Below, piece by piece: positions 1 through 8,860 of a stretch of DNA of 64,000 nucleotides (its first letter is position 1; each line of letters starts with the position of its first letter). The position numbers were made by a program, and so were the translations under genes. Below the pieces are notes generated by a model that searched no databases, was not told where the DNA came from, and worked only from the letters and a program-made list of their open reading frames with translations. The DNA comes from Planctomycetaceae bacterium (GTDB lineage: Bacteria > Planctomycetota > Planctomycetia > Planctomycetales > Planctomycetaceae): assembly GCA_019636285.1 (NCBI GenBank), contig JAHBXV010000010.1, positions 62,001 through 126,000 of the forward strand, read 5' to 3'.

Positions 1-654
1 CCCGTCACGTTCATGCTGCCAATCTCGGTGGCGGTCGCCAAGGTGACGAGCGACTGCCGTCTGCTGGAGGTGGCCGTCCTGGATGCGCCGAAGTTTCGAC
101 CGCACGTCATCACGCGGCATTTCTGGCAGGGCTGGAATGCCTACAATCGCCCGACGCTGGTGACATTCAACGGCCGGGGGTACGACCTTCCCGTGCTGGA
201 ACTGGCGGCCTTTCGATATGGATATTCGGTTCCGGCCTGGTTCAACCTTGATGCCCGTTCGTTCGAGCAGTCTCGCAATCGCTACAACACGCTGGCCCAC
301 CTGGATCTGTATGACATTCTCTCGAACTTCGGCGGCACCAAACTTCCCGGCGGGTTGAATCTGCTGGCCAACTTGATCGGCAAGCCCGGCAAGACGGGTG
401 TTGATGGTTCTCAGGTGCAGGACATGTACCTGCGGGGCGAACTCGGCCCGATCAACGACTATTGCCGCTGCGATGTGCTCGACACGTATTTCGTTTTTCT
501 AAGAACACGCGTGCTTCAGGGAAAACTGACGCTCGAAGATGAACATGAGCGAGTTTCGGAAGCGAAAGTGTGGCTGGAGCGCGAATCGGCATCGATTCCC
601 GCCTACGCGGAGTATCTCTCACACTGGGGCGACTGGCAGCCCCCGGCGGATTGA
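1..654 (+). CDS. Predicted 3'-5' exonuclease, PolB exonuclease-like (5' end outside window)
   Basis: The reading frame is open from base 1, so the start lies upstream and at least 217 residues are visible. The stretch [20 protein letters not shown] followed by [13 protein letters not shown] and a late [17 protein letters not shown] matches the family of predicted exonucleases related to the proofreading domain of family B polymerases (a DnaQ-like fold with several metal-binding Asp residues). A role in trimming DNA 3' ends is inferred from the family. It ends 60 bases before the converging ruvA gene. Family call is firm; cellular role is not known. Confidence 0.8.
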   Translation, partial: PVTFMLPISVAVAKVTSDCRLLEVAVLDAPKFRPHVITRHFWQGWNAYNRPTLVTFNGRGYDLPVLELAAFRYGYSVPAWFNLDARSFEQSRNRYNTLAHLDLYDILSNFGGTKLPGGLNLLANLIGKPGKTGVDGSQVQDMYLRGELGPINDYCRCDVLDTYFVFLRTRVLQGKLTLEDEHERVSEAKVWLERESASIPAYAEYLSHWGDWQPPAD

Positions 655-714
655 CAGGCTCCTTTTTCTTCTCTCTCCGCGTCTCCCCCTCGCCGATTCT
701 CCCCCTCTACGAAC

Positions 715-1341
715 CTAACCGCGTCCTTCTTCATAGATTGCGAAGATAATCTGATCGACGCTCTTGAATTTCTTTTTGCCATCCTGCGTGACGGCGTCGA
801 GCCGCGTGCGGGCGGTCGGAGCATCGTAGCCCAGCGAAATTAGGGCTTCGAAGGCATCGGAGAGGATCGAGCGATCTTCGGCCGGCTGATCCGGGAACTC
901 CTTGGCGATGAGGAGCGCGAACTTCACCATCTTGCGGCGAAGCTTCGCGACAATGCGCTCGGCCATTGCCGGACCGATGCCGGGCAGCAGACTCAGTTCC
1001 TTGACGTTCTGCTCCTCGATGGCTTCGGCGATCTCGCGGACCGGGCGGACCATGGCCCGCAGCGTCTTCTTAACGCCCATGCCGTCCACCGAGCAGACCT
1101 GATCGAAGAACTCGACTTCGACCTCGGAGAGGAAGCCGATCATTCGCGGCGTGAGGCGGCTGCCTTGGGGGTTTCCTTCCAGGTACTCGATGGTTCGCAA
1201 GGAGACGGTCTTGCCGACCTCTCCCTGAATCTGCCGACGGACGAATTCGGGGACGAAGACCTCGTACTCGAACGGTCCGGCTTCGATCCGGGCTGATTCT
1301 TCCGAGAGACGATTGAGCACGCCGTTGATGCGCGTAATCAC
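715..1341 (-). CDS. ruvA: Holliday junction branch migration protein RuvA
   Basis: RuvA binds four-way DNA junctions and loads the RuvB motor during recombinational repair. The 208-residue product begins with the typical [11 protein letters not shown] (OB-fold domain), has a helix-hairpin-helix segment around [16 protein letters not shown], and ends in the small C-terminal domain ([14 protein letters not shown]). I choose the GTG at 1341 because its GTGA overlaps the TGA stop of ruvC; a longer frame to 1398 would run deep into ruvC and lacks family similarity. It is the last gene of the minus-strand block. ruvB is not next to it. Confidence 0.93.
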   Translation of the reverse strand: MITRINGVLNRLSEESARIEAGPFEYEVFVPEFVRRQIQGEVGKTVSLRTIEYLEGNPQGSRLTPRMIGFLSEVEVEFFDQVCSVDGMGVKKTLRAMVRPVREIAEAIEEQNVKELSLLPGIGPAMAERIVAKLRRKMVKFALLIAKEFPDQPAEDRSILSDAFEALISLGYDAPTARTRLDAVTQDGKKKFKSVDQIIFAIYEEGRG

Positions 1342-1859
1342 AGTGCAGGAACTCCGTCTTTCCCCCAGGCGGCGAGCCCGGCGGTGTGGTAATGGCACAA
1401 GGCAATGGCGAAGGCGTCGGCGACGTCGTTTGGTTCCAGAATGCGGTCCAGCCGCAGTTCGCGCTGAATTGCCAATTGGACCTGTTCCTTGGTCGCCTTG
1501 CCGCTGCCTGTCAGCAATTTCTTGATTTGTCGCGGCGTGTAATGAGCAATGGCGAGACCATGCTCGATGGCCACGTGCAAGAGGGCACCGCGGGCGTGGG
1601 CCATCAGGACTGCTGTTTTGGGATAGTCGCTGGATGAAAAGACCTGCTCGATCGCCAGCACATCCGGACGATGTTCGGCGATCACCTCCGCGAGGCCGCT
1701 GGCAATCTCATGCACGCGTTCGGCGAGCGAGAGGGACGCCGTCGAACGAATGACGCCCCCTTCCCGAATGACCGGACCACCCGGTGATCGCGCGAGGAGA
1801 CCATAGCCGGTCCGATTGAGACCGGGGTCGACGCCGAGGAGCAGCGAGGCCGTGGTCAT
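1338..1859 (-). CDS. ruvC: Holliday junction resolvase RuvC
   Basis: RuvC nicks Holliday junctions symmetrically with two metal ions. The 173-residue protein shows the RNase H-like core: [15 protein letters not shown] with the first acidic ligand at Asp11, LAIEQVF with the catalytic Glu, and the C-terminal [16 protein letters not shown] with the last acidic residues. Length is normal for the family. Its ATG overlaps the DUF4058 stop (ATGA) and its TGA overlaps the ruvA GTG, so translation of the three genes is probably coupled. Confidence 0.95.
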   Translation of the reverse strand: MTTASLLLGVDPGLNRTGYGLLARSPGGPVIREGGVIRSTASLSLAERVHEIASGLAEVIAEHRPDVLAIEQVFSSSDYPKTAVLMAHARGALLHVAIEHGLAIAHYTPRQIKKLLTGSGKATKEQVQLAIQRELRLDRILEPNDVADAFAIALCHYHTAGLAAWGKDGVPAL

Positions 1860-2677
1860 GAGTCGTTAGCCGATTGCTGCGGGGTCTGAAGCTCATTCAG
1901 CAGCGACTTGATCCATTCGCGGTCCTCATCCGGAAACGGGGGGCAATCGGCCGTCTCATAAGCGAGATCGCTATAGTCGGCGTTGCTCCAAGCCTGGTCG
2001 ATCAACTGCTGCAAGTCGAGTCTTATATCCGCATCGGCGGGTCGTAGCGGCACTCGAATTGCCGGCAAGCGGCGCGCCAGAGGGATGTGGTAATACTCAA
2101 ATTCGTGGGCTGCGTCAGCGCGTGCCACCACGGCCCGATAAGGCTCGCGTTCGTCCGGCGGGACCGCCTCCTCTGGTACGGCAACGACCCAACCGCCACG
2201 GCGAATGAGATCGATCTCGACGAGATTGGCCCCCGCATCGAGCAGTTCTTGTTGACGCCGCTGGAAATCGTTTCGCTCGCTGAGAGTCAGCTTGTTCGTC
2301 GGGCTGAGGAACTCGATGACCGTTACCACGCGATCGGTTTTAACCTCGACGATTTGCACGCAACGCTGCGTCAGTGGGTCGTCCAGGCGAATGATTCTGG
2401 GCTCCGCCAGCGCCACATCGGTTGCTTGGGACTTCGTTTCGGACGAAACAAGGCCGGTTCTTGAGCGTTCGACGACTTGCACATCCGGTCGACGATGCGA
2501 TCGGCGTGTTTCATGGGGGCTTTGTATCTCAAGGATCATCCTCTCCTCGACCCGCGCGCGGAGGTCCGACGGCAGTTGTTGCTGCAACTGATCTCGCGCA
2601 TAGACGGCCAGGCTGGTATGCACGTCCCCCCACCGCAGTTCCAGAAATGGATCCATGCCGGGAAATGGACTGGGCAT
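1856..2677 (-). CDS. DUF4058 family protein
   Basis: The 273-residue product begins MPSPFPGMDPFLE and contains VIEFLSPTNK, both hallmarks of the DUF4058 family, which is common in planctomycetes and cyanobacteria. The function of the family is unknown; the E-x-L-S-P-x-N-K segment has been compared with nuclease-like motifs but I cannot show catalysis from sequence. The gene sits between cysS (31 bases upstream) and ruvC (4-base ATGA overlap), so it is transcribed with housekeeping genes, although its phylogenetic distribution suggests it is an accessory insertion into that operon. Confidence 0.85.
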   Translation of the reverse strand: MPSPFPGMDPFLELRWGDVHTSLAVYARDQLQQQLPSDLRARVEERMILEIQSPHETRRSHRRPDVQVVERSRTGLVSSETKSQATDVALAEPRIIRLDDPLTQRCVQIVEVKTDRVVTVIEFLSPTNKLTLSERNDFQRRQQELLDAGANLVEIDLIRRGGWVVAVPEEAVPPDEREPYRAVVARADAAHEFEYYHIPLARRLPAIRVPLRPADADIRLDLQQLIDQAWSNADYSDLAYETADCPPFPDEDREWIKSLLNELQTPQQSANDS

Positions 2678-2708
2678 TTTGCAGGACCTCTCTCGTTGTT
2701 CGCGACCG

Positions 2709-4277
2709 TTATCCCTTACGCCAGTACGTTTTCTCCGGCCGGTCTTCCAGGGTGATCTTCAGTTCGCCCAGGCGGTTGCGGATGAGGTCCGCGACGGAGA
2801 AGTTTTTATTCTTCCGGGCGTCGGCGCGAATCTGAATGATGAGTTGCATCAGGTCATCGACCAAGGCATCGTCCGCACCGGCGACCTTCGGCCGCGGAGC
2901 GCTGAAGACTCCCAGCAACTGGGCGAGTTCCTTCAGCACGGTCATCGCGGAAACCAGAACGGCGACGGCGGCCGGGTCTCCCTTTCCGCCATCCAGCGCG
3001 TGACCGCCGATGAAACCGTTGATTGTCTTGCGAAGATCGAAGAGAGCGCCGACAGCTCCGCCGGTGTTGAAGTCGTCGTCCATGGTATCGAGGAAGCGCT
3101 GTTTCAGCGCGGCGACTTCCGTCACGAATTCGGTGAAGGCTCCGGCGTCACTCACCGACAGTTCGCTGGCACGTTTCTTAGGGGCAGACAGGTCATAGAA
3201 CGACTTCCCGGTCACGCGTTCGTAGGTTTCGAACAGGCGATAGAACCCGTCGAGGCTCTTGCCGATCTCATCGATACGCTCGTCGCTGAAGTCGATCGGG
3301 CTGCGGTAGTGCGTCGCCAGCAGGAAGAAGCGGACGGTTTCCGGGTCGTGCCGGGCAAAGAGTTCCTTCACCGACGCGGCTCCCTTCGAGCCGGCCAGCT
3401 TGTTGGCTTCCTGATCTTCCTTGGCGGCGTTCAGGTCGGCCGCATCGCCTTGGCGGCTGTGCGCGCCTCCCACCTTCCCGGCTTGGCCGCTGGCCTGCAT
3501 CAGGCCGTTGTGCAGCCAGTACCGCGCGAAGGGCTTGCCGGTGCAGGATTCGGACTGGGCGAGCTCGTTCTCGTGATGCGGGAACATCAGGTCGAGTCCG
3601 CCGCCGTGAATGTCGATGGTGTCGCCCAGAATCTTGCGAGCCATCGCCGAGCATTCGATATGCCAGCCCGGTCGTCCCGGCCCCCAAGGGCTGTCCCAAC
3701 TCGGTTCGCCAGCCTTGGAACCCTTCCAGAGAGCGAAGTCGGCCGGGTGATGTTTGCCGTCTTTCGTCTCGGCCCGCGTGCCGGCCAGCAATTGCTCGAG
3801 GTTCCGGCCGCTCAGCTTGCCGTAGTCCGCATCCTTCGTGCATTCGAAGTAGACGTCGCCATTCAGCGGGTAGGCGTAACCCTTGTCGATCAGGGTCTGA
3901 ATGATCTCGTGCATGTCGCGAATGTGCTGCGTTGCGTACGGAAACTGATCGATCCCGTCGACGTTCATCGTCTTGAGGTTGTCGAAGTAGTCCTGCGTCA
4001 TCTCTTTCGCCAGGGCTTCGGGGGATGTCCCCTTTTCCTGGGCACGGACGATGATTTTGTCGTCGACGTCGGTGATGTTCACCACCCACGTGACGTCGTA
4101 GCCGCTGTATGCGAGATACTTCTTGATGGTGTCGAAGATGACGGGGCCGACCATGTGGCCGATGTGGGCCGGCTTATAGACGGTCGGTCCGCACAGGTAC
4201 ATCTTCACCTTGCCCGGTTCGACGGTCGTGAAGTCTTCCTTCTGGCGGGACAGGGTGTTGTAAACTCGCAGGCTCAT
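2709..4277 (-). CDS. cysS: Cysteinyl-tRNA synthetase with altered KMSKS loop
   Basis: Class I synthetase charging tRNA-Cys. From the ATG at 4277 the protein has 522 residues; a TTG at 4307 would add ten residues without family similarity. The first zinc ligand lies in MYLCGPTVY, the HIGH motif is intact at residues 38-41, and the other zinc ligands lie in WHIECSAMA and PHHENE. The second catalytic motif is unusual: after HNGLMQ comes a hydrophilic insert of about 25 residues and then KLAGSKG (from residue 293) where KMSKSLG is expected. DALR-type anticodon-binding helices follow. It lies downstream of ispF in the same direction, a common bacterial pairing, but with four accessory genes between. 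Confidence 0.95.
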   Translation of the reverse strand: MSLRVYNTLSRQKEDFTTVEPGKVKMYLCGPTVYKPAHIGHMVGPVIFDTIKKYLAYSGYDVTWVVNITDVDDKIIVRAQEKGTSPEALAKEMTQDYFDNLKTMNVDGIDQFPYATQHIRDMHEIIQTLIDKGYAYPLNGDVYFECTKDADYGKLSGRNLEQLLAGTRAETKDGKHHPADFALWKGSKAGEPSWDSPWGPGRPGWHIECSAMARKILGDTIDIHGGGLDLMFPHHENELAQSESCTGKPFARYWLHNGLMQASGQAGKVGGAHSRQGDAADLNAAKEDQEANKLAGSKGAASVKELFARHDPETVRFFLLATHYRSPIDFSDERIDEIGKSLDGFYRLFETYERVTGKSFYDLSAPKKRASELSVSDAGAFTEFVTEVAALKQRFLDTMDDDFNTGGAVGALFDLRKTINGFIGGHALDGGKGDPAAVAVLVSAMTVLKELAQLLGVFSAPRPKVAGADDALVDDLMQLIIQIRADARKNKNFSVADLIRNRLGELKITLEDRPEKTYWRKG

Positions 4278-4367
4278 ATATTCGTCCGTGAAAAGTCTTC
4301 GAAACAAAATTCTGGTTGGACCGGGGAACCCGTTCCCTCGGTCGCATCAATCAGCGGTTTTCAAAGT

Positions 4368-4949
4368 TCAGGGGCCATCGCCGTAGTTAGGGGGTTGAGC
4401 GAGTGCCTTGTCCAATCGGTCCAGCACACCCAGCCGCTCGGCCCAATGCCGCAGATAGGCATCATCCAATTGTCCTTGCATGAAAACGACATCGGCGATG
4501 TCGAGCCAATCCCGGGGACGGTTGGCACACAGCTTCAGCAGAATCAGATCTTCAGGGGTAGCAAACCAATACTGATGGTTGTTGTAGTCGCAGAGAATTC
4601 GGCGACCAAGAACCGATCGGAGGAATTCGTTGTCCGCCACGAAGAAGTCGACAACGATCGAATGCCCGTCCAGAAACGTCCTCGCCGAAAACTGGCTCCA
4701 GCGTTCCTCGCCGATCGCATCGGTCCAACCCCGCCGATACTCCTCGGGAATGTCCCACCCCTCATCTTCAATCGCGTTGAAAAGCGTCCCGGTGTCCGAT
4801 TGATCGAGATTCAGCGTAAAGTCAAGGTCGTACGTGGGGCGCGGAATGGCATGCACTCGGACCGCGAACCCGCCGATAATCACGTAGGGTAGGCCGAGCC
4901 TTTCAAACAGCTCGACAAATTCATGCAAGAACCGATTCAGCGTTTGCAT
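4368..4949 (-). CDS. Nucleotidyltransferase-like protein (cassette 1)
   Basis: The 193-residue product has the polymerase-beta-like nucleotidyltransferase signature: IIGGFAVRVHAIPRPTYDLDF gives GG followed by a D-x-D pair, and IVVDFFVADN may supply the third acidic residue. Such stand-alone enzymes occur as toxins of the AbiEii/MNT type or as orphan enzymes that transfer nucleotides to proteins or RNA; the true substrate cannot be read here. Its start overlaps the end of the 73-residue ORF upstream by 13 bases, suggesting a coupled pair. A second, related cassette lies directly upstream. Confidence 0.75.
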   Translation of the reverse strand: MQTLNRFLHEFVELFERLGLPYVIIGGFAVRVHAIPRPTYDLDFTLNLDQSDTGTLFNAIEDEGWDIPEEYRRGWTDAIGEERWSQFSARTFLDGHSIVVDFFVADNEFLRSVLGRRILCDYNNHQYWFATPEDLILLKLCANRPRDWLDIADVVFMQGQLDDAYLRHWAERLGVLDRLDKALAQPPNYGDGP

Positions 4950-5158
4950 GAAGACTCCCGCACCCGGCTGAACGCTTTCAGCATGCCCTCATTGCGCGCA
5001 TTGTTCTCACGATCGAGGAGAATGAACCGTCTGGCGACGACTTCCGGCGGCCCCGCGATCAATCCCGGCATATGAAGTTCGATGGCGTCCATGGTCAATT
5101 TCAGCCGCTCGGCCAAACTCATCCGACGATAACTTTCGAGGACTTCGCGACTGAGCAT
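4937..5158 (-). CDS. Small protein paired with nucleotidyltransferase (cassette 1)
   Basis: The 73-residue product is hydrophilic and helical in character (REVLESYRRMSLAERLKLTMDAI), with no motif I recognise. It overlaps the nucleotidyltransferase gene by 13 bases and starts 6 bases after the stop of the second nucleotidyltransferase gene. Position, size and coupling resemble an antitoxin or accessory partner, but this is inference from context only. Confidence 0.6.
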   Translation of the reverse strand: MLSREVLESYRRMSLAERLKLTMDAIELHMPGLIAGPPEVVARRFILLDRENNARNEGMLKAFSRVRESSCKR

Positions 5159-5164
5159 TTGATG

Positions 5165-5626
5165 TTACTCCCCTCGCCGTTCGCGCCGGATGACTTCTTC
5201 CAGCAATTCCACATCGCTCAGATCCTGCGAACGGGCGGCTGCCTTTTTCGCGCGGATCAGGTCACGTCGGCAGACAACCGGAATCCGGATACCGTCCAGT
5301 CGGATGAATTCCCGGTTCTTCCAGGCGGTTGCAAACGTCAGTCCTTTCGGCCGAGTGAAAACATCAAGAGCCAGCCAATCCACAAATTGCGTGATCGACG
5401 CCGTGGCAACTCGTTCCGGGGTCGTCATGTGAGCGGTTCCAAACCGATTCTCCTTCAGGCCATCAAGTAGTCTCGCCGCGTTGTCGATGTCCGGCTCGAT
5501 CAGGATATCCAGGTCAAATGTCACGCGCGGGACGCCGTGATGAATTGCGGCCGCTCCGCCGATGACGACGTACTTCACTTTCCGGGAGTTCAAGGACTTC
5601 AACACGTCCCGAAACTGGCTGAGCAT
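5165..5626 (-). CDS. Nucleotidyltransferase-like protein (cassette 2)
   Basis: The 153-residue product repeats the plan of the cassette 1 enzyme: KYVVIGGAAAIHHGVPRVTF followed by DLDILIEPD gives the GG and D-x-D features, with WLALDVFTRP as a candidate third acidic strand. The C-terminus (RRDLIRAKKAAARSQDLSDV) resembles the helical tail of minimal nucleotidyltransferases. A possible ribosome site (CCCCGGAAAT) precedes the ATG at 5626. Its 5' end overlaps the 108-residue ORF by 113 bases in another frame. Biological target unknown. Confidence 0.75.
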   Translation of the reverse strand: MLSQFRDVLKSLNSRKVKYVVIGGAAAIHHGVPRVTFDLDILIEPDIDNAARLLDGLKENRFGTAHMTTPERVATASITQFVDWLALDVFTRPKGLTFATAWKNREFIRLDGIRIPVVCRRDLIRAKKAAARSQDLSDVELLEEVIRRERRGE

Positions 5627-5840
5627 GGTATTTCCGGGGGAGTCGACCGCCGCGAGCCGCCATCGCGAATTCCTGCCATTCCCGCAGCATATCGAAGCGC
5701 TGCTGATCCGTGAGGTTCAGAAACCAGTTCAGTCGCCCCAGTGGAGTTCCATCCGCCGGGTCGTGCGAGACGAAGGGTACGAACTTCGGTTTGCGGGGTC
5801 GGCGTTTTGAAACTTGAGGGGGCTTCGTGGAACCAGCCAT
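5514..5840 (-). CDS. Small protein upstream of nucleotidyltransferase (cassette 2), long out-of-frame overlap
   Basis: The 108-residue ORF starts 6 bases after the ispF stop. Residues 1 to about 70 look like a real protein (RLNWFLNLTDQQRFDMLREW is helical and amphipathic); the last 38 residues are Arg-rich and read through the start of the next gene in a different frame, with a composition expected of non-coding frame reading. Either the genes truly overlap by 113 bases or the original stop was lost by a frameshift. Role as partner of the enzyme is inferred from position. Confidence 0.5.
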   Translation of the reverse strand: MAGSTKPPQVSKRRPRKPKFVPFVSHDPADGTPLGRLNWFLNLTDQQRFDMLREWQEFAMAARGGRLPRKYHAQPVSGRVEVLELPESEVRRHRRSGRNSSRRPARDI

Positions 5841-5846
5841 GCGAAA

Positions 5847-6335
5847 TCACCCGCGCTTTCCAAGCAACACCACCGCGTCCGCCATCATTGCTTCTCCGTT
5901 GCCGACCGGCCCCACTTTTTCGCCCGTCTTGGCCTTCACGTTCACGCGCGAGACGTCGACACCCAACAGCTTCGCGATGTTCCCGGCGAGTTCCTTTTTG
6001 TGGATCGAAAGCTTCGGCCGTTCGGCGTGGACGGTGCAATCCAGATTAACGACCTGCCATCCCCGGCGGCCAATTTCCGCAACCGCTTCCTCGACAAAGA
6101 TGTGCGACGCCGCTCCCTGCCAGCGGGGATCGGTGTTGGGAAACCATTCGCCGATGTCGCCCAGGGCCAGCGCCCCCAACAGAGCATCGGTGATGGCGTG
6201 GAGCAACACATCGGCATCGCTGTGGCCATCCAGGCCCTTATCGTGGGGAATGGTGAGGCCGCCCAGGACGAGGGGCCGTCCCGCCACCAGCCGATGCGTG
6301 TCGTGTCCGAGGCCCACCCGGTATTCGGGGCCCAT
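5847..6335 (-). CDS. ispF: 2-C-methyl-D-erythritol 2,4-cyclodiphosphate synthase IspF
   Basis: IspF makes the cyclic diphosphate intermediate of the non-mevalonate isoprenoid pathway. The 162-residue protein starts YRVGLGHDTHRL (metal ligands Asp12 and His14), continues with DGHSDADVLLHAITDALLGA and DIGEWFPNTDPRW, and ends with VNVKAKTGEKVG, all diagnostic. The ATG at 6335 follows a good GGGAGG ribosome site; an upstream extension to 6560 has no family similarity. It is the first gene of the minus-strand block that ends with ruvA and is divergent from the sulfatase. Confidence 0.96.
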   Translation of the reverse strand: MGPEYRVGLGHDTHRLVAGRPLVLGGLTIPHDKGLDGHSDADVLLHAITDALLGALALGDIGEWFPNTDPRWQGAASHIFVEEAVAEIGRRGWQVVNLDCTVHAERPKLSIHKKELAGNIAKLLGVDVSRVNVKAKTGEKVGPVGNGEAMMADAVVLLGKRG

Positions 6336-6505
6336 GTTGCGCGCCTCCCTGTCGAACGTTCGTTCGCATTCCCTTGCACATTCCGCAGTTACGCCGGAAC
6401 GGGCATGATAATCGCCAAGGGGAATCCCCACAACAGGGGGTTTTCCGGCGACGTTTCCGCTAATCTGTTGGTCCCAGTCGCCAACACATCCGTGAGTTCC
6501 AATCC

Positions 6506-7948
6506 ATGAAATCGCTCGGCTTGTTGTGTTTTGCAGTAGCGCTCTGCGGGAATGCCTCATTTTCGGTCGCCGCCGGCCCGAATGTGCTCTTTCTGATGGC
6601 GGACGACTTGCGGCCGGAAATGGCCACGTACGGATCGGCGGCGCTCACGCCCCATCTGGACGAGCTGGCCCGACGAAGCGTGCAGTTCGACCGGGCCTAC
6701 TGCCAGCAGGCCGTCTGCAATCCGTCGCGGTCCTCGATGTTGACCGGCAAGCGGCCGGATTCACTACGGTTGTGGAACAACGGCACTCACTTTCGCGAAC
6801 GCAATCCCGACGTCATGACGCTCCCGCTCTGGTTCCGGGAACACGGTTACGTCAGCCGGTGTGTCGGGAAAATCTTCCACAACTGGCATACCGAGGTCCA
6901 CGGTGATCCGCGGTCCTGGTCGGCCCCGGAGTTTCTGCACTACGCCAACCATGGCGACGACAAATCGCAAATGGACGGGCCGCTTCCGCGGGACCACGCG
7001 ACCGCCCCGCGATGCGAATGTCGCGACGTGCCGGACGACGCGTATTACGACGGCCGCGTCGCGAGTGAAGCCATCCGTGTCCTAAATGAAGTCAAGGACC
7101 GTCCGTTCTTCCTCGCGGTCGGGTTCTGGAAGCCGCACGCTCCTTTCAACGCACCGAAAAAATACTGGGACTTGTACGATCGCGATAAACTCCCTGCCTA
7201 CGACCCCCATCGCCCCGAGGGAGCCCCCGACATTGCGTTTCACGACGGTCGCGAACTGCGGGGAGCACCTCCGAACCAGATCACGTTCACGCCGGAACAG
7301 GCAGCCGAGATCCGCCACGGCTACTTCGCCAACACCACTTACATGGACGCCCAACTGGGGCGGGTGCTGGCCGCGCTCGACGAACATGGCCTGCGGGAGT
7401 CGACGATCATCGTGTTCGTCGGTGATCATGGCTATCACCTTGGCGAGCACGATCTGTGGGCGAAGACATCCAACTTTGAACTCGATGCCCGCGTCCCCTT
7501 GCTCATTGGCGGAAAAGGGGTGACAGCGGCTGGCGAACGGACGAAATCGCTGGTCGAACTTGTCGACTTGTTCCCCACGCTCGTCGATCTGTGCGGACTT
7601 CCGGTTCCCGCCCGGTTGGAAGGGACGAGTCTGCGTCCGATTCTTGAGAATGCAGCCGCCACCGTGAAATCGGCCGCGTATACCCAACACCCGCGTCCCG
7701 CCTATTTCGACCGTACTCCGTCCAAGCTGCCCGATGCGATGGGCTACAGTGTCCGGACCGACAAGGTTCGCTACACCGAATGGCGAGACTGGCAAACGGG
7801 AAATGTGATTGCCCGCGAACTGTACGACGCGACCGATGATCCTGCCGAGACGCGAAACCGCGTTGACGAGGAACCGCTGGCAACCGCGCGAGCCGAAGCT
7901 CAACGATTGCTGAAGGAACGATTCCCCGGAGTGGTCCGGTACGAATAG
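6506..7948 (+). CDS. Secreted sulfatase, iduronate-2-sulfatase type
   Basis: The 480-residue enzyme should remove sulfate esters from polysaccharides. A signal peptide ends near AVALCGNASFSVAA. The metal site begins with VLFLMADDLRPEM (Asp33, Asp34) and the active-site Cys71 lies in CNPSRSS, the C-x-P-S-R pattern that is oxidised to formylglycine. GDHGYHLGEHDLW supplies further metal and substrate ligands. The arrangement is closest to iduronate-2-sulfatase-like planctomycete enzymes; the real substrate is probably a marine or plant polysaccharide, which cannot be read here. It stands alone, divergent from ispF. Confidence 0.93.
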   Translation: MKSLGLLCFAVALCGNASFSVAAGPNVLFLMADDLRPEMATYGSAALTPHLDELARRSVQFDRAYCQQAVCNPSRSSMLTGKRPDSLRLWNNGTHFRERNPDVMTLPLWFREHGYVSRCVGKIFHNWHTEVHGDPRSWSAPEFLHYANHGDDKSQMDGPLPRDHATAPRCECRDVPDDAYYDGRVASEAIRVLNEVKDRPFFLAVGFWKPHAPFNAPKKYWDLYDRDKLPAYDPHRPEGAPDIAFHDGRELRGAPPNQITFTPEQAAEIRHGYFANTTYMDAQLGRVLAALDEHGLRESTIIVFVGDHGYHLGEHDLWAKTSNFELDARVPLLIGGKGVTAAGERTKSLVELVDLFPTLVDLCGLPVPARLEGTSLRPILENAAATVKSAAYTQHPRPAYFDRTPSKLPDAMGYSVRTDKVRYTEWRDWQTGNVIARELYDATDDPAETRNRVDEEPLATARAEAQRLLKERFPGVVRYE

Positions 7949-7993
7949 AAGGGCTCCATCGACTTCTGCTTTCGTCCCTGAAGTCCGGCCAGG

Positions 7994-8761
7994 CTATCCG
8001 TATTCGGGAGCGTTCTGCCGACGGTAGCGGCGGCGATACGCAAGCGGCGGTTCGCCATACACGCGGCGGAAGTTCCGCGTCAGGTGGCTTTGATCATAAA
8101 AGCCGCAGTCGAGGGCGATTTCTCCCACCGGCCGATCGGTCTGGCAAAGCGTGTGGGCAGCCGCGTTGAGGCGTACGCGGACGATGTACTGTTGCGGCGT
8201 CATCTGAAAGACGGCTTTGAAGCGGCGTTCGAACTGGCTGAGAGACAGGTGCACCAGCCGGGCCAGTTCCTCAACGCGGATCGGTTCGCGATAGTCGCGA
8301 ATGACGTGGGCCAGCACTTTCTTGAAACCGCCGTAAGCCTGCTGGAACGAGTCGGAATTCTCGAACGAACGCATCACGCCGGCGAGGCCGATGACCTCTC
8401 CGTCGCGGCCAAAAAGCGGGGCCTTGGTGCTGAGATACCACCGCAGTTCACCGCGATAATCCGTCACCAGCCAGACCTGGTTCGGAACCGGTTTTCCCCC
8501 AGCCATCACCCGCTGGTCCTCGGCGATGTACTGCTCCGCGAACCGCCGGGGATGAAAGTCGAGATCGGACTTGCCGATCATTGGTGCCTCGTCGCGGAGT
8601 CCGTGCAGGATCGCGATCGCTCGATTCACCGCGATGAACTGGCTGTGCGTGTTCTTCACATAGCAGTAGACATCGGGCAAATGGTCGAACAGGCGGACAA
8701 ACTGGCTCGCGGCGGCGAGGTTGTCCCAGAATTCCCGTTGCAGGGGCGTGAAAGGCTCCAT
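7994..8761 (-). CDS. PAS domain AraC-family transcriptional regulator
   Basis: The 255-residue protein has an N-terminal PAS sensor (about residues 15-135; LPDVYCYVKNTHSQFIAVNR, later GLAGVMRSFE) and a C-terminal AraC double helix-turn-helix (about 145-250; HLSLSQFERRFKAVFQMTP, then IALDCGFYDQSHLTRNFRR). The ligand is unknown. It is divergent from the DUF1501/DUF1549 genes across 199 bases, so it may regulate them or itself, which is inference. Confidence 0.9.
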   Translation of the reverse strand: MEPFTPLQREFWDNLAAASQFVRLFDHLPDVYCYVKNTHSQFIAVNRAIAILHGLRDEAPMIGKSDLDFHPRRFAEQYIAEDQRVMAGGKPVPNQVWLVTDYRGELRWYLSTKAPLFGRDGEVIGLAGVMRSFENSDSFQQAYGGFKKVLAHVIRDYREPIRVEELARLVHLSLSQFERRFKAVFQMTPQQYIVRVRLNAAAHTLCQTDRPVGEIALDCGFYDQSHLTRNFRRVYGEPPLAYRRRYRRQNAPEYG

Positions 8762-8831
8762 GCCGAATTTTTACAAATTTTTGCCGACCGGCTACAAGTG
8801 CGCGCTGGCATCAGTCGAATAGCATATGACA

Positions 8832-8860
8832 CTGACGAAAGTGCCGCGATGCGGTAGACT
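8832..8860 (+). promoter_or_regulatory. Candidate sigma-70-type promoter before the DUF1501 gene
   Basis: CTGACG at 8832-8837 and TAGACT at 8855-8860 are separated by 17 bases, about 100 bases before the DUF1501 start. Both boxes are only moderate matches, so this is a weak call. Confidence 0.3.

Noticed and set aside
2655-4892. 745-residue plus-strand ORF opposite cysS
   Set aside because: It mirrors cysS and the nucleotidyltransferase gene; high GC opens the opposite frame. No family resemblance.
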